Source of the DNA: Succinatimonas sp. CAG:777
GTDB lineage: Bacteria > Pseudomonadota > Gammaproteobacteria > Enterobacterales > Succinivibrionaceae
Direction of reading: 5' to 3'
Assembly (NCBI GenBank): GCA_000431835.1
Contig: HF987957.1
Span: 28,649 to 92,648, forward strand
DNA: 64,000 nt
Shown: piece by piece, positions 1-10,901 of the stretch
Layout of the letters: each line of letters begins with the position of its first letter
Position numbering within the stretch: position 1 is the stretch's first letter
Made by a program: the position numbers and the translations under genes
The notes under the pieces: model-generated
Told to the model about the DNA's origin: nothing
Seen by the model: the letters and a program-made list of their open reading frames with translations, nothing else
Database searches by the model: none

Positions 1-1080
<1,080 letters not shown>

Positions 1081-1941
1081 TTAGTTAAAGTGGTACTCTT
1101 TTGCTTGAGAGGTTTCCCAGACCTTCTTTAAATCATCAGGGATTGACAGGTTAAAACCTAACTCTCTGTATGGACCTATATTATGAAAATCTGAACCTAA
1201 TGAGGCTAAGAAATCATACTTCTTGCAAAGTTCACACAAATACACATGATCTGCAGGCTTCTGCTGAGATGAAGCGACCTCAATTCCTAAACCACCGCAA
1301 TCTTTAAAATATTCCATTAACGATCTTAATTTGGTGTTGGTAAGTGAATAGCGTTTTGGATGGGCTAACACAGGAATACCACCTGACTTTAAGATAGCAT
1401 CTACAGCTACACTAATATCAGGCCAATTAGTCTTTACATAACAGCATTTACCTTTTTTAAGATAATATTCAAAGGCATCTTCATTGGTCTGAGCTCTGCC
1501 CATCTCAACGATGTAGCGAGCATAGTTGCCACGTGTAATTGAGGCACCTTCCCCCGCTCTTTTTACGCATTCGTTATATGAATCAGTAAATCCCTGCTTA
1601 TCTAATTTGTCACCAATTTCCTGAGCTCTTTGAATACGTAAGACTCTTTGTCCTTTTAGATATTCTTGAAGTGCTGGTGCATCTTTATCGATAAATAAGG
1701 CTGCCACATGGATCTGCTCGTTATTCCATGTTGTTGACAGCTCAGCTCCAGGAATTAACTCAAGCTTACCTTCTGCTTCCTTTTTAGCCCTATCAATTCC
1801 TAAAACACAGTCATGATCAGTTAAAGCTAAATGAGTAAGACCTCTTGAGATTGCTCTTTGTACTAAAGCTTCTGGAGTAAAAGCACCATCTGAAGCTGTT
1901 GAATGTGAATGTAAATCAATCTTTGAAAAAATGGCAGGCAT
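1081..1941 (-). CDS. rnm: PHP-domain 5'-3' exoribonuclease (RNase AM / YciV-TrpH family)
   Basis: 286 residues, the usual length of the YciV/TrpH family of PHP phosphoesterases; the E. coli member is RNase AM, which trims rRNA 5' ends and degrades short RNA or pAp-type substrates. The metal-binding signatures of the PHP fold are visible: DLHSHSTASDG at residues 9-19, LTDHD at 40-44, LAHPKR near 190 and GSDFH near 250. It lies 1 bp after the uup stop codon, so it is the last gene of an rlmKL-uup-rnm minus-strand operon. Function is inferred from family motifs; exact substrate is not shown by sequence. Confidence 0.85.
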   Translation of the reverse strand: MPAIFSKIDLHSHSTASDGAFTPEALVQRAISRGLTHLALTDHDCVLGIDRAKKEAEGKLELIPGAELSTTWNNEQIHVAALFIDKDAPALQEYLKGQRVLRIQRAQEIGDKLDKQGFTDSYNECVKRAGEGASITRGNYARYIVEMGRAQTNEDAFEYYLKKGKCCYVKTNWPDISVAVDAILKSGGIPVLAHPKRYSLTNTKLRSLMEYFKDCGGLGIEVASSQQKPADHVYLCELCKKYDFLASLGSDFHNIGPYRELGFNLSIPDDLKKVWETSQAKEYHFN

Positions 1942-1942
1942 T

Positions 1943-3847
1943 TTATTCTCCGTTTATCAATTCTAATTCTTCCCAACGAGCATAGAGCTTGTCTAACTCT
2001 TCTTGAGCCTTGTTTCTCTTGTTGGTAACTTCAATAGATTTTTCAGGTCCATCAGCAAATAAGGCAGGATCTGACAGTTGCTCATCTAATAGGGCAATAT
2101 CAGCTTCTAACTTTTCAACTTTATCTGGAAGTTCTTTTAGCTCATGCTTTTGGGTAAAAGTAAGACCTTTTTTCTTTTTAGAATTGTCTGTTTTTTCTGT
2201 TCCAGTTCTTGATGGCTGTTCAGAATTTTTAATATCTTTTTGAGAATTGTCCTTTGTTTGACACTCTACATTTTTAGAAATTCTCTCATAATAAGCTAAA
2301 ACATCAGACCAACCACCAATTACAGACTCAATGTGACCTTTACCGTCAAAGACCCAAGTCTCAGTTGCAACCTTATCGATAAAAGCTCTGTCGTGGCTGA
2401 TAATGATAACAGTACCGTTATATGTTGATACAAGATCTTCTAATAAATCTAAGGTTTCTAAGTCAAGATCATTAGTAGGCTCATCCATGATGAGAACATT
2501 TGAGCTTTTAGCAAAAAGGCGTGCTAAAAGCAGTCGGTTCTTCTCACCTCCCGATAAAACCTTTACTGGAGAACGGGCTCTTCGACCAGAGAACAGGAAG
2601 TTAGCTAGATAAGAGATCACATGCTTATTCTTACCGTTGATACATACTTCGGTGTGACCATCAGCGACGTTATCTGCTACAGACTTTTCAAGATCAAGAC
2701 CTTCATGGTACTGATCAAAATACTGTATTTCTACATTAACACCTGTTCTTACTTTGCCTGAAGTTGGTTTTATCTGACCTAAAAGAGCTTTAATTAAAGT
2801 AGTTTTACCAGCAGCATTTGGACCTGTAATACCAATTCTGTCACCACGCATTACGGTTGCACAAAAGTCTTTGATAACAGACTTCTCTCCAAAAGAGATA
2901 TTAAGATCTTTAATTTCAAAAACTAAGTTACCGCTTCTTTGCGCAGAATTTGCCTCCATAATGACGTTGCCCATTCTGTCACGTCTACTTGCTCTTATTT
3001 TTCTGCGCTCTTCAAGATCTTTTACTCTGCCTTCATTACGAGCAAGACGAGCCTTAACGCCGCGTCTGATCCAAGCCTCCTCTTGAGCTAAGATCTTGTC
3101 AAATTCAGCATTAGCTAATTCTTCTTTGCGTAATCGCTCATCACGAAGTTCAATATAGCGTTTAAATGAACCTGGATAGGAATAAAGCTTGCCTCTATCT
3201 AACTCGACTATCCTTGTAGCGCAGTTATTGGCAAAGAACCTGTCATGGGTTACAAAAACTAGAGTTCCGTTAAAGTTTTTCAGCTCTTGTTCAAACCAGG
3301 CAATAGATTCAATATCTAGGTGGTTGGTAGGCTCATCTAAAAGTAGCAATTGTGGCTCAGAAGCTAAAGCTGCAGCCAGCGCCACCTTACGGCGGTTACC
3401 ACCTGAAAGGGATTTTAATTCAAGCTCGGGAGCTAAACCTATTCTGTTTAGGATCTTACGCACAACCGCGTCTTTAACCCAACCATCATGTGATTCAATA
3501 AAAGCAGAAAGCTCCAGTTGCTCATGAGGAGCTTCTGATAAAGAGAACTTTGATAAAGATTCACCTACAACAGGTACACCGCTAGCTGCAAGTGAATAAG
3601 CAGTACCGTGTTCGTATGAAGGAGGATCCTGACATAAAGTTGCTATCTTAAGACCTGACTGAATAATAATTCTTCCAGAATCTAACTCTCTTTTACCCTG
3701 AATCAAACTTAACAGAGTTGACTTACCAGTACCGTTACGACCTACAAGACATATTCTTTCATTCTCTTCAATTGAAAGATTAGCGCCTTCTAAAAGTTTG
3801 TCAGCTCCGTTGTTTAAATAAGCATCAATAATGGATACAAGACTCAT
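1943..3847 (-). CDS. uup: ABC-F ATPase Uup
   Basis: 634 residues with two ABC cassettes and no membrane segments, the ABC-F layout. The first Walker A (GRNGTGKST) is at residues 36-44, followed by signature SGG and Walker B LLLLDEPTNHLD; the second Walker A (GPNAAGKTT) is near 345 with LIMDEPTNDLD downstream. A charged linker between the cassettes and a coiled-coil C-terminus (residues about 565-630, rich in Lys/Glu/Leu) are typical of Uup, a ribosome/DNA-junction associated ATPase that limits tandem-repeat deletion. Its start overlaps the rlmKL stop (ATG at 3847), and rlmKL-uup adjacency is the E. coli arrangement, which supports the name over other ABC-F members. Confidence 0.92.
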   Translation of the reverse strand: MSLVSIIDAYLNNGADKLLEGANLSIEENERICLVGRNGTGKSTLLSLIQGKRELDSGRIIIQSGLKIATLCQDPPSYEHGTAYSLAASGVPVVGESLSKFSLSEAPHEQLELSAFIESHDGWVKDAVVRKILNRIGLAPELELKSLSGGNRRKVALAAALASEPQLLLLDEPTNHLDIESIAWFEQELKNFNGTLVFVTHDRFFANNCATRIVELDRGKLYSYPGSFKRYIELRDERLRKEELANAEFDKILAQEEAWIRRGVKARLARNEGRVKDLEERRKIRASRRDRMGNVIMEANSAQRSGNLVFEIKDLNISFGEKSVIKDFCATVMRGDRIGITGPNAAGKTTLIKALLGQIKPTSGKVRTGVNVEIQYFDQYHEGLDLEKSVADNVADGHTEVCINGKNKHVISYLANFLFSGRRARSPVKVLSGGEKNRLLLARLFAKSSNVLIMDEPTNDLDLETLDLLEDLVSTYNGTVIIISHDRAFIDKVATETWVFDGKGHIESVIGGWSDVLAYYERISKNVECQTKDNSQKDIKNSEQPSRTGTEKTDNSKKKKGLTFTQKHELKELPDKVEKLEADIALLDEQLSDPALFADGPEKSIEVTNKRNKAQEELDKLYARWEELELINGE

Positions 3848-6489
3848 TACAGATCCTTAATTCCATCAGGTCCAAACACACGTGGCTTGTGAGAAGGTGC
3901 TCTAGGTTTACCTTTTGAAAAGCTATCTTTTCCTTTAGAATATGATGACTTACCTCTGGAGTAGCCATTATCATAAGTTCGTCTTTCATTAAATGATGAA
4001 TTGTCTTCATCACGTCTGAATGGCTTATGGGAAAACTCTCCTGAACGCTTGGTAAATTTATCCTGTTTTTCGTGTCTGTAAGTAGAGTGACTCTCTTTGG
4101 CCTCGCCCCAAACCTTATTTACACCAGTATTTGTACTATATGTAGCGGTGTCTGAGCTATTAGATGTTCTTGAAGAGTAAGCTCTTGAATTTCTATAAGA
4201 GCTTCTGTCACCATTTCTTGAGTTTCTATCCTGAGAATAGTGATTTGAATCAGAATACTCATGATAAGAATTTTCTTTTACATCTAAAGCTTTCTGCCAC
4301 TTAGGAGCTGCTTTTAATGTTGTCATAGGCTCAGGTGTTTTTACCATATTAGCCTTGGTGAATTTCAAACGGTAACAGGTATGAATTTTTTTATCTCGAG
4401 AAAAGTCACGAGGCAGAGTCGACTCAGAGATATTCTCAATTTCAAAACCATAATCTTTAATAGACTCATCGATTACAAAACCTCTGAAGTTGGTGCAGAA
4501 TATAACCTCACCACCATCTTTTAGATGTCTTGTAAGATTTGAAAGTAACGCTACCTGATCACGTTTTACATCAAAGCTTGTTTCCATACGCTTTGAGTTT
4601 GAGAAGGTAGGAGGATCTATATAGATAAGATCAAACAAAAGACCTTGATCTTGAGATAACCAAGCTAGACAGTCTGCCTGAATGAATTGAGCCTTATCTG
4701 TTGCTAAATGGTTTAGCTTAAAGTTCTCCATACCCCATTCAAGGTAAGTTCTGCTCATATCAACAGATACAGTTGATTTTGCTCCGCCTAAGGCTGCTGC
4801 AACTGAGGCTGAACAGGTATAAGAGAACAGATTTAAAAAGTCTTTGTCTTTTGCTTCTTTTCTAATTAAATCTCTGATGAGTCTTCCATCTAAGAAAAGA
4901 CCTGTATCAAGGTAATCATAGAGATTTACTCTAAACAGAGCATTGTTCTCATTGACAGTCATGAACTCATTTTTAAGTTCTTTAGCTTTTTCGTACTGAT
5001 TGTCGCCCTTTTGAACTTCACGGCTCTTTAAGATAACCTTATCACCAGTAACACCTGCAATCTCCACCGTCGCACTTAGCATGTCTAATTCATGACGCTT
5101 TGCTACACGAGGATTTACCTTAGCTGGAGCTTTGTATGCCTGGATTACATAGTAACCATCGTAGTAATCAATTGCAGCAGAATACTCAGGGACATCAGCA
5201 TCATACACACGGTAAGCATTGGTATTTACATTCTTTGCCCACTTACGCATGTAAGTTAAGTTTTTCTTTAAGCGGTTAGCAAAGTCTGTTGCAATCTTAA
5301 TGTTCTGCTCTTCTTTTACGCTTAGATCTTCAGTCTCGTTAATATCAAAGACTCTTAACTGGCATAAAAGCTCACCGTTGTAAAGTTTGTAAACCTTATT
5401 TGAATGCAATCTCATGCAGGAGAGTAATTCTGGAGATGAAGAGATCACTGCAGCTCTTGCGCCTTTAAAGTTCTTCTTAAAGCCAGCACCGATCTCAGTA
5501 TAAAGAGCGATTAACTCATTAAAGTTACCCATTCTCTTACCGTATGGAGGGTTTGTTACAATGGTAACTTTAAGATCTGAAGTAAATGGATTATAAAGAT
5601 TCTGTACAGGACAGTGATATACCTTAACTAAATTCGAAAAACCAGCCTTTGCAGCATTTTCATTAGCAATATCTACAATTCTTTCATCAAGATCGAAACC
5701 TACAATCTCAACCTTTCTTTCAAGACACTTTGCTATACCGTTTTGAGATCTGTTTTTAGCTTCTTCTAAAAGGTTATTCCAGACATCTTTATCAAACTGT
5801 TTTAAGTTAAAGAAGCCATAATGTTCTCTTCTGATACCTGGTGCAGTATCTGTAGCCACACAAGCTGCTTCAAATAATAAGGTACCTGAACCACACATAG
5901 GATCGATAAAGTTATCACCTGTATAGCCTGCTCTTTTAATCATGGCAGCAGCTAAATTCTCTTTTAGAGGAGCAGCTCCTGTACCACGGTGATATTCGCG
6001 CTTTAAAAGAGCGCGACCTGAGAGATCGATTAAAATGTTTGCACTGCCCTTTTTATCTAAATGGCAGTTAATTAAAACATCAGGATTTTCTCTGTCAACA
6101 TCGGGTCTTCCACCTAGTGTTGTCTGTAATCTGTCGCAGATAGCATCCTTTACTTTTAAAGCACCATACTGAGTGTTTCTGATTTCATCACTGGTACCTG
6201 TGAAGGAAACTGCGATGGTATTGCTCTTATCAAAATACTTTTCCCAAGCTACACCATTAGCACCGATATAAAGTTCAGTGTCAGTTTCACAGTAGAACTC
6301 TGACATCTCAAGTAAAATTCTTGAAGCAAAGCGAGACCAAAGACATGCTTTCATACCAAAAGCAAAGTCGCCTTTAAAAGATACACCAGCTACAGTTTCT
6401 TTGGCGCTTTGTGCTCCAAGTTGATTTAATTCGTTTAATAAAAGAGTTTCTAAACCTTTAGGACAGGTTGCAAAGAATGATAATGCCAT
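3847..6489 (-). CDS. rlmKL: Bifunctional 23S rRNA methyltransferase RlmKL with long extra C-terminal tail
   Basis: Fused enzyme that makes m2G2445 (RlmL half) and m7G2069 (RlmK half) in 23S rRNA. The N-terminus carries a THUMP-type region, the first methyltransferase domain has the catalytic TNPPYGKR motif, and the second has FSYTCSAS (SAM site) and YIDPPTFSNSKR. The first ~730 residues match the usual 700-residue protein. The last ~150 residues are an added low-complexity tail rich in Ser, Arg, Tyr, Asn, Lys and Gly, with SSYSKGKDSFSKGK-like repeats; it looks disordered and basic, as in RNA-binding tails. ATG at 6489 heads the operon rlmKL-uup-rnm. Confidence 0.95.
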   Translation of the reverse strand: MALSFFATCPKGLETLLLNELNQLGAQSAKETVAGVSFKGDFAFGMKACLWSRFASRILLEMSEFYCETDTELYIGANGVAWEKYFDKSNTIAVSFTGTSDEIRNTQYGALKVKDAICDRLQTTLGGRPDVDRENPDVLINCHLDKKGSANILIDLSGRALLKREYHRGTGAAPLKENLAAAMIKRAGYTGDNFIDPMCGSGTLLFEAACVATDTAPGIRREHYGFFNLKQFDKDVWNNLLEEAKNRSQNGIAKCLERKVEIVGFDLDERIVDIANENAAKAGFSNLVKVYHCPVQNLYNPFTSDLKVTIVTNPPYGKRMGNFNELIALYTEIGAGFKKNFKGARAAVISSSPELLSCMRLHSNKVYKLYNGELLCQLRVFDINETEDLSVKEEQNIKIATDFANRLKKNLTYMRKWAKNVNTNAYRVYDADVPEYSAAIDYYDGYYVIQAYKAPAKVNPRVAKRHELDMLSATVEIAGVTGDKVILKSREVQKGDNQYEKAKELKNEFMTVNENNALFRVNLYDYLDTGLFLDGRLIRDLIRKEAKDKDFLNLFSYTCSASVAAALGGAKSTVSVDMSRTYLEWGMENFKLNHLATDKAQFIQADCLAWLSQDQGLLFDLIYIDPPTFSNSKRMETSFDVKRDQVALLSNLTRHLKDGGEVIFCTNFRGFVIDESIKDYGFEIENISESTLPRDFSRDKKIHTCYRLKFTKANMVKTPEPMTTLKAAPKWQKALDVKENSYHEYSDSNHYSQDRNSRNGDRSSYRNSRAYSSRTSNSSDTATYSTNTGVNKVWGEAKESHSTYRHEKQDKFTKRSGEFSHKPFRRDEDNSSFNERRTYDNGYSRGKSSYSKGKDSFSKGKPRAPSHKPRVFGPDGIKDL

Positions 6490-6578
6490 GAATTATAAGC
6501 TCCAAGTTTATGGCGATATTATACTTTAATCACCTGTACTTTAAACGCATTAAATCCTCAGATATTCAATAAATTTCT

Positions 6579-7709
6579 CTAAAAGAATTGAGGGAAAATA
6601 AAGTGAAAACTTACTAAAACAAGCAAGAATCCTATGTTGTACTTAGTAAATTTTTTCATGTAGTAAAGAGGAGTTGCGCCTTCAGTCTTAATATAGAACT
6701 TAAAGGTAATTAGACTTGCCATTGATGCAATGATAGTACCTAAGCCACCTACATTCACACCGATTAAAAGCATATTTGGATCTTTTGCAAAATTAGATAG
6801 CATTACAGTTGCAGGCACATTTGAAACTATTTGAGAGAGCGATACTGAAATAAAGTATTCATATTTATCAACAAAGTTCTCAGCAAAGCTTTTAACAGTT
6901 TCAATTTGACACACATTGTTCACAAAGATAAACAAGAAAACAAAGAGTAGCAACAACTTGTAATCTGCCTGTTTGAACAGACTCATGTCCATTATAAGAA
7001 TTGAACTAAGGACGAGAGTAGACATCAGATAAACATCCAATACTCTTAGTACACTTAAAAGACAGAGCACAAAGAGAACAGTAGTTAAAGAACATCTTTT
7101 TGAGTTAATTGAGAGTACAATCTTGCTTTCGTACTTTAAAGGCTTGGTATCAATAAAATGTGTGGTTAAGAACAGCAATACAAATGACACTAGAATGATA
7201 GGAAAAGTAACCTTTAAAAAAGACAGTAAATCATAGTTGAAGACTGTATAAATAAAGAGGTTTTGAGGATTTCCAATAGGTGTTAGTGTTGAGCCTACAT
7301 TAGCTGCAATAGTCTGTAATGACAGAACCTTAATTAAGAGATCTTGCCTGTTTACTTTTACAAAGGCTGCAATAGCGATAGGTATAAAGATTATCAATGA
7401 AACATCATTGGTAATTAGCATGGAGATAAAAAAGTTTATAAAGATAAACAGTCTTGAGAGTGATCTTGCATTTCCTGATAGAGAACACAGCTTCATATAG
7501 ACTAAAGACAAAACACCAAGCTTTTTAAAAGAAGCTACAACTAACATCAGGCATAAAAGTAATAACAGGATTTTTAAATTTAAAGCATCAATAGTACTTG
7601 TAATTGAGAACCTGATAAAAAATGAAGTTACAAAGGCTAGTATAGCTGCTGTATAAAGATCAGGATTTCTTCTTAAATATTGTAAGAGATTATAAATGGT
7701 ACGATTCAT
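6579..7709 (-). CDS. YbiR-like SLC13/ArsB-family anion permease
   Basis: 376 residues, almost entirely hydrophobic, with about 10-11 membrane segments. The motif NVGSTLTPIGNPQNLFIY near residue 140 is diagnostic of the ArsB/NhaD/SLC13 superfamily, and the second half-repeat ends with VGGLGTIIASMASLITFKFY. Length and overall shape match E. coli YbiR (about 370 aa), a permease of unknown substrate; arsenite, citrate or another anion cannot be told apart from sequence. It is a single gene on the minus strand, 89 bp downstream of rlmKL's start region, with no partner ATPase nearby. Confidence 0.8.
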   Translation of the reverse strand: MNRTIYNLLQYLRRNPDLYTAAILAFVTSFFIRFSITSTIDALNLKILLLLLCLMLVVASFKKLGVLSLVYMKLCSLSGNARSLSRLFIFINFFISMLITNDVSLIIFIPIAIAAFVKVNRQDLLIKVLSLQTIAANVGSTLTPIGNPQNLFIYTVFNYDLLSFLKVTFPIILVSFVLLFLTTHFIDTKPLKYESKIVLSINSKRCSLTTVLFVLCLLSVLRVLDVYLMSTLVLSSILIMDMSLFKQADYKLLLLFVFLFIFVNNVCQIETVKSFAENFVDKYEYFISVSLSQIVSNVPATVMLSNFAKDPNMLLIGVNVGGLGTIIASMASLITFKFYIKTEGATPLYYMKKFTKYNIGFLLVLVSFHFIFPQFF

Positions 7710-8076
7710 ACTAGTTCTTTTGTCGGATCTCTACAGAAATGTAGATCTCTTGTTACTTAGAAAACTTTAGGTGTATGCAGATAAATTCAAACTTGCAGTA
7801 TATCAAAAGATAAGCACTGATGATTGAAAATGTAAGTAAATGAGCGCGGTGGATTTAAAATTTTTAAAGTATTGAGTAAGAGCGTTACCTCTGGGGATGA
7901 CTCCCCAGAGACAACTACAGGAATTGCACCTGTTTCTCTCCTGATATCAGCTCATTGGCCGTTTTAAAACTCATAACTACTTAACGACACAATGAGCAAT
8001 ATCTTTAGTAAGAAAGACAATATATTAAACAATAATTTCTTTGCACTTTTGGCAAGAATTGATATGAAAAATAAGA
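7710..8076. other. Intergenic region with a strong hairpin
   Basis: No gene is seen. A perfect 8-bp inverted repeat (CTCTGGGG at 7889-7896 and CCCCAGAG at 7903-7910, loop of 6) is followed by a 5-bp hairpin ACAGG/CCTGT at about 7916-7932. Neither has a T-run. The segment TGTAAGTAAATGAGCGCGGTG at 7831-7851 recurs in near-identical form at 12597-12614, so these gaps may share a decayed repeat. Confidence 0.5.
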
Positions 8077-8923
8077 CTAATACTCGCCTTCTTTAAGACC
8101 AGTAGCTTTAAAAATATCTTTAGGTGATATTCCAATCTCTTTTAAGTTTTTTGCAATAGAAAGTCTTTCTTCAGCTTTTCCTTCAGCTTTTCAGTCATTG
8201 TGACCGTCGGTATAACTTTTTTCCAATACGGCGCTATTGTCCCACATTTTTTTTAAACTACCTTGGTAAGCAACTTTTTCTTTTTCAGAGAATTTTGCTA
8301 TTTCTGCAATTCTAAATAATCTTGTATACACTCGTTCTTTTAAAGCAACAGGCTTATCGTTTAAAGCAGAAAGATTTTTTATTGCATACATCCATTTATC
8401 TTGGATAGTTTCAAGTTCATCTTCTGTTTTGGTAAATTTAGGTAATTCAAAATAATAGTAAGCCATTTTGCATTAAATTGGCAATTTGTGACCTTGTCGT
8501 ATAAAACGACTTCATGTCGATAAGGCTCACTGTCTTTTTCCAAGACAAAATTTAAAATTCCAATTGTATAAACGCTTTTAATTGATAATCCCAAACACCT
8601 TTTGGAGCCTGATTTCTTGTTGCAAAAGAACTATAAAATATGCTTCTGTCCTTAAAATAGTTCTGAGATGCATTTTGCATTTCAACGATGATATAAGCAT
8701 CATCAGATGTTTTACAATAAACATCAAAGATAGCTTCCCTGTCAGTAACCAAATCACCTAATTGTTCCAAAGATAAATAAGACAAGTCTACAATCTTATC
8801 TTTTAAGTTCAAAAATGAATTTAAAAAGCTAATTAAAATATCTTTGTTAAGCTCCGATCCAAATAGTCTTTTAAACCCAAAATCTGTACAGGCACAGATA
8901 TATTTACCTTGATCGATTGACAT
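8077..8923 (-). pseudogene. Broken Rpn-family PD-(D/E)XK nuclease / putative transposase
   Basis: Rpn proteins are mobile PD-(D/E)XK nucleases that promote recombination. The gene is in pieces on the minus strand. The first part (8552-8923) starts MSIDQGKYICACTDFGFKRLFGSE and holds the nuclease motif region (AIFDVYC...IIVEMQNAS). A frameshift leads to the VYTIGILNFVLEKD segment (about 8460-8580) in a second frame. A second shift leads to the FELPKFTKTEDELET segment in a third frame, ending at a TGA (8191-8193). Reading through that stop in the same frame gives KAEGKAEERLSIAKNLKEIG and a final TAG at 8077-8079, the normal C-terminus of this family. So there are two frameshifts and one nonsense change; the protein is surely dead. 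Confidence 0.9.
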
Positions 8924-9067
8924 AATTTAGTCCTCTATAAACTAAAGTCATCTTACATTAGAAACCGGCATATTGGTGAATGTTTTACTAAAACTGATTT
9001 TAGAACAAACAAAAGTAGATTGAAGAGAAGATTCTTAACTAAGGAACAGAAATAAAAAGGGATTATT

Positions 9068-9096
9068 AAAATATAAAGGGGCAAGAACTGCCCCTC
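9068..9096 (-). terminator. Intrinsic terminator of the GGGtGRT operon
   Basis: On the minus strand GGGGCA (9083-9078 side) pairs across a 5-base loop with TGCCCC, followed by TTTATATTTT. It sits about 25 bases past the stop codon of the gene ending at 9120. Confidence 0.8.
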
Positions 9097-9119
9097 TTAA
9101 GATCATTCAGTTAAACAAA

Positions 9120-10121
9120 TTACTTGTTTAAAGCCTGAGCAACCTGAACTGCGATAGCTACGGTAGCACCAACCATAGGGTTGTTACCCATACCCATGAA
9201 GCCCATCATCTCAACGTGAGCTGGAACTGATGATGAACCTGCGAACTGAGCGTCTGAGTGCATACGACCCATTGTATCAGTCATACCGTATGAAGCAGGA
9301 CCAGCAGCCATGTTATCAGGGTGTAAGGTACGACCGGTACCACCACCAGAAGCTACTGAGAAGTATTTTTTACCCTGCTCGATACACTCTTTCTTGTAGG
9401 TACCTGCAACTGGGTGCTGGAAACGAGTTGGGTTAGTTGAGTTACCGGTGATAGAAACATCAACACCCTCGTGATGCATAATTGCAACACCTTCACGAAC
9501 ATCGTCTGCACCGAAGCAACGAACATTAGCACGCTCTGTATCTGAGTACTTAATCTCTTCTACAATCTTTAACTCAGAAGTGTAGTAATCAAACTTGGTC
9601 TTTACATAAGTGAAGCCGTTGATACGAGAAATGATCTGAGCAGCGTCTTTACCTAAACCGTTTAAGATAACGCGTAATGGGGTCTTACGTGCCTTGTTAG
9701 CGTTACGAACGATACCGATAGCGCCTTCAGCAGCAGCGAATGACTCGTGACCTGCTAAGAAGCAGAAGCACTTGGTTTCATCACGTAATAGCATACCGCC
9801 TAAGTTACCGTGACCTAAACCAACCTTACGATCCTCAGCTACAGAACCAGGAATACAGAAAGCCTGTAAACCGATACCGATAGCTTCAGCTGCATCAGCT
9901 GCAACCTTGCAGTCTTTCTTTAATGCAATAGCAGCACCTACAGTGTAAGCCCACTTTGCGTTTTCGAAAGCGATACCCTGAATGTCACCAACAGTCTTGT
10001 ATGGATCTAAACCATACTTAGCGCAAATCTCTTTACACTCTTCAACTGACTTAATACCGTACTGAGCTAATACACCATTGATTTTGTCAATACGACGCTC
10101 ATAACTTTCAAATAATGCCAT
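9120..10121 (-). CDS. GGGtGRT family protein
   Basis: 333 residues, soluble, with the family's naming motif SVASGGGTGRTLHPD near residue 258. No biochemical role is established for the family that I know of. The sequence is rich in Gly and has several Cys (KEIC, FCIPG, KCFCFLAGHES, RCFGADD) that could serve metal or cluster binding. It lies 14 bp after a NifU-like scaffold gene on the same strand, a pairing typical for this family in anaerobes, which suggests a link to Fe-S chemistry. ATG at 10121 follows GAGGTACTC. Confidence in the family is high; function is unknown. Confidence 0.88.
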   Translation of the reverse strand: MALFESYERRIDKINGVLAQYGIKSVEECKEICAKYGLDPYKTVGDIQGIAFENAKWAYTVGAAIALKKDCKVAADAAEAIGIGLQAFCIPGSVAEDRKVGLGHGNLGGMLLRDETKCFCFLAGHESFAAAEGAIGIVRNANKARKTPLRVILNGLGKDAAQIISRINGFTYVKTKFDYYTSELKIVEEIKYSDTERANVRCFGADDVREGVAIMHHEGVDVSITGNSTNPTRFQHPVAGTYKKECIEQGKKYFSVASGGGTGRTLHPDNMAAGPASYGMTDTMGRMHSDAQFAGSSSVPAHVEMMGFMGMGNNPMVGATVAIAVQVAQALNK

Positions 10122-10135
10122 CTTTGAGTACCTCG

Positions 10136-10834
10136 TTATTCTTTTCTTGGATCAATATACTTAGCGGCATTATCCCACTGACCATAGTGGCCCTGGATCT
10201 TAGCAATTGCGTCTTTACCAGACATCTCTGGGTGAGCCTTTAACAGATCCATTAACTTGCCTAAGTTTAAGAACTCGTAACCTACGATCTCGTCATTCTT
10301 GTTTAAAGCTACACGGGTAACATAACCTTCTGTCATCTCCAGGTAACGTGGACCCTTTGCCTTAGTAGCAAACATAGTACCAACCTGGCTACGTAGGTTC
10401 TTACCTAAGTCTTCAAGAGAAGCACCAACTGGTAAACCGCCCTCTGAGAAAGCAGTCTGAGTACGACCGTAAACGATCTGTAAGAATAGCTCACGATATG
10501 CAGTGTTGATCGCATCGCAAACTAAGTCGGTGTTTAAGCCTTCTAATAAGGTCTTGCCGATTAAGATTTCTGATGCCATAGCTGCAGAGTGAGTCATACC
10601 TGAACAACCAATAGTCTCAACTAGAGCTTCCTGAATGATGCCGTCTTTAACATTTAAGGTCATCTTGCAAGCGCCCTGCTGAGGAGCACACCAACCCACA
10701 CCGTGAGTTAATCCGCTGATATCTGTGATTTCTTTAGCCTGAACCCATTTACCCTCTTCAGGAATTGGAGCAGGACCATGGTATGCACCCTTAGTTACAG
10801 GGCACATATTCTCTACTTCTTTAGAATAGATCAT
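10136..10834 (-). CDS. NifU/IscU-like iron-sulfur scaffold protein paired with GGGtGRT protein
   Basis: 232 residues. The segment GVGWCAPQQGACKM (about residues 46-60), then ETIGCSGMTHSAAMASE (about 70-90), resembles the cluster-binding region of NifU/IscU-like scaffold proteins, including the CSGM helix end. The C-terminal half (RYLEMTEGYVTRVALNKNDE onward) is an extension not present in IscU. No iscS, iscA or hscBA is nearby, so it is not part of the standard ISC operon; its operon partner is the GGGtGRT gene. ATG at 10834 is preceded by AGGTACC; a second ATG exists at codon 10 (MCPVTKGAYHG). Confidence 0.8.
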   Translation of the reverse strand: MIYSKEVENMCPVTKGAYHGPAPIPEEGKWVQAKEITDISGLTHGVGWCAPQQGACKMTLNVKDGIIQEALVETIGCSGMTHSAAMASEILIGKTLLEGLNTDLVCDAINTAYRELFLQIVYGRTQTAFSEGGLPVGASLEDLGKNLRSQVGTMFATKAKGPRYLEMTEGYVTRVALNKNDEIVGYEFLNLGKLMDLLKAHPEMSGKDAIAKIQGHYGQWDNAAKYIDPRKE

Positions 10835-10901
10835 TGGTGGTACCTAATTTGTATGTGTTCATTAAATAAGATTCTTTTTAGCCTTAGCCAAAAACAGCTT
10901 G

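Noticed and set aside
3189..3527. 112-codon plus-strand frame inside uup
   Set aside because: Antisense to a conserved ABC-F gene; composition is that of a shadow frame.
7889..7910. Hairpin as an intrinsic terminator
   Set aside because: The stem is strong but no T-run follows in either direction.
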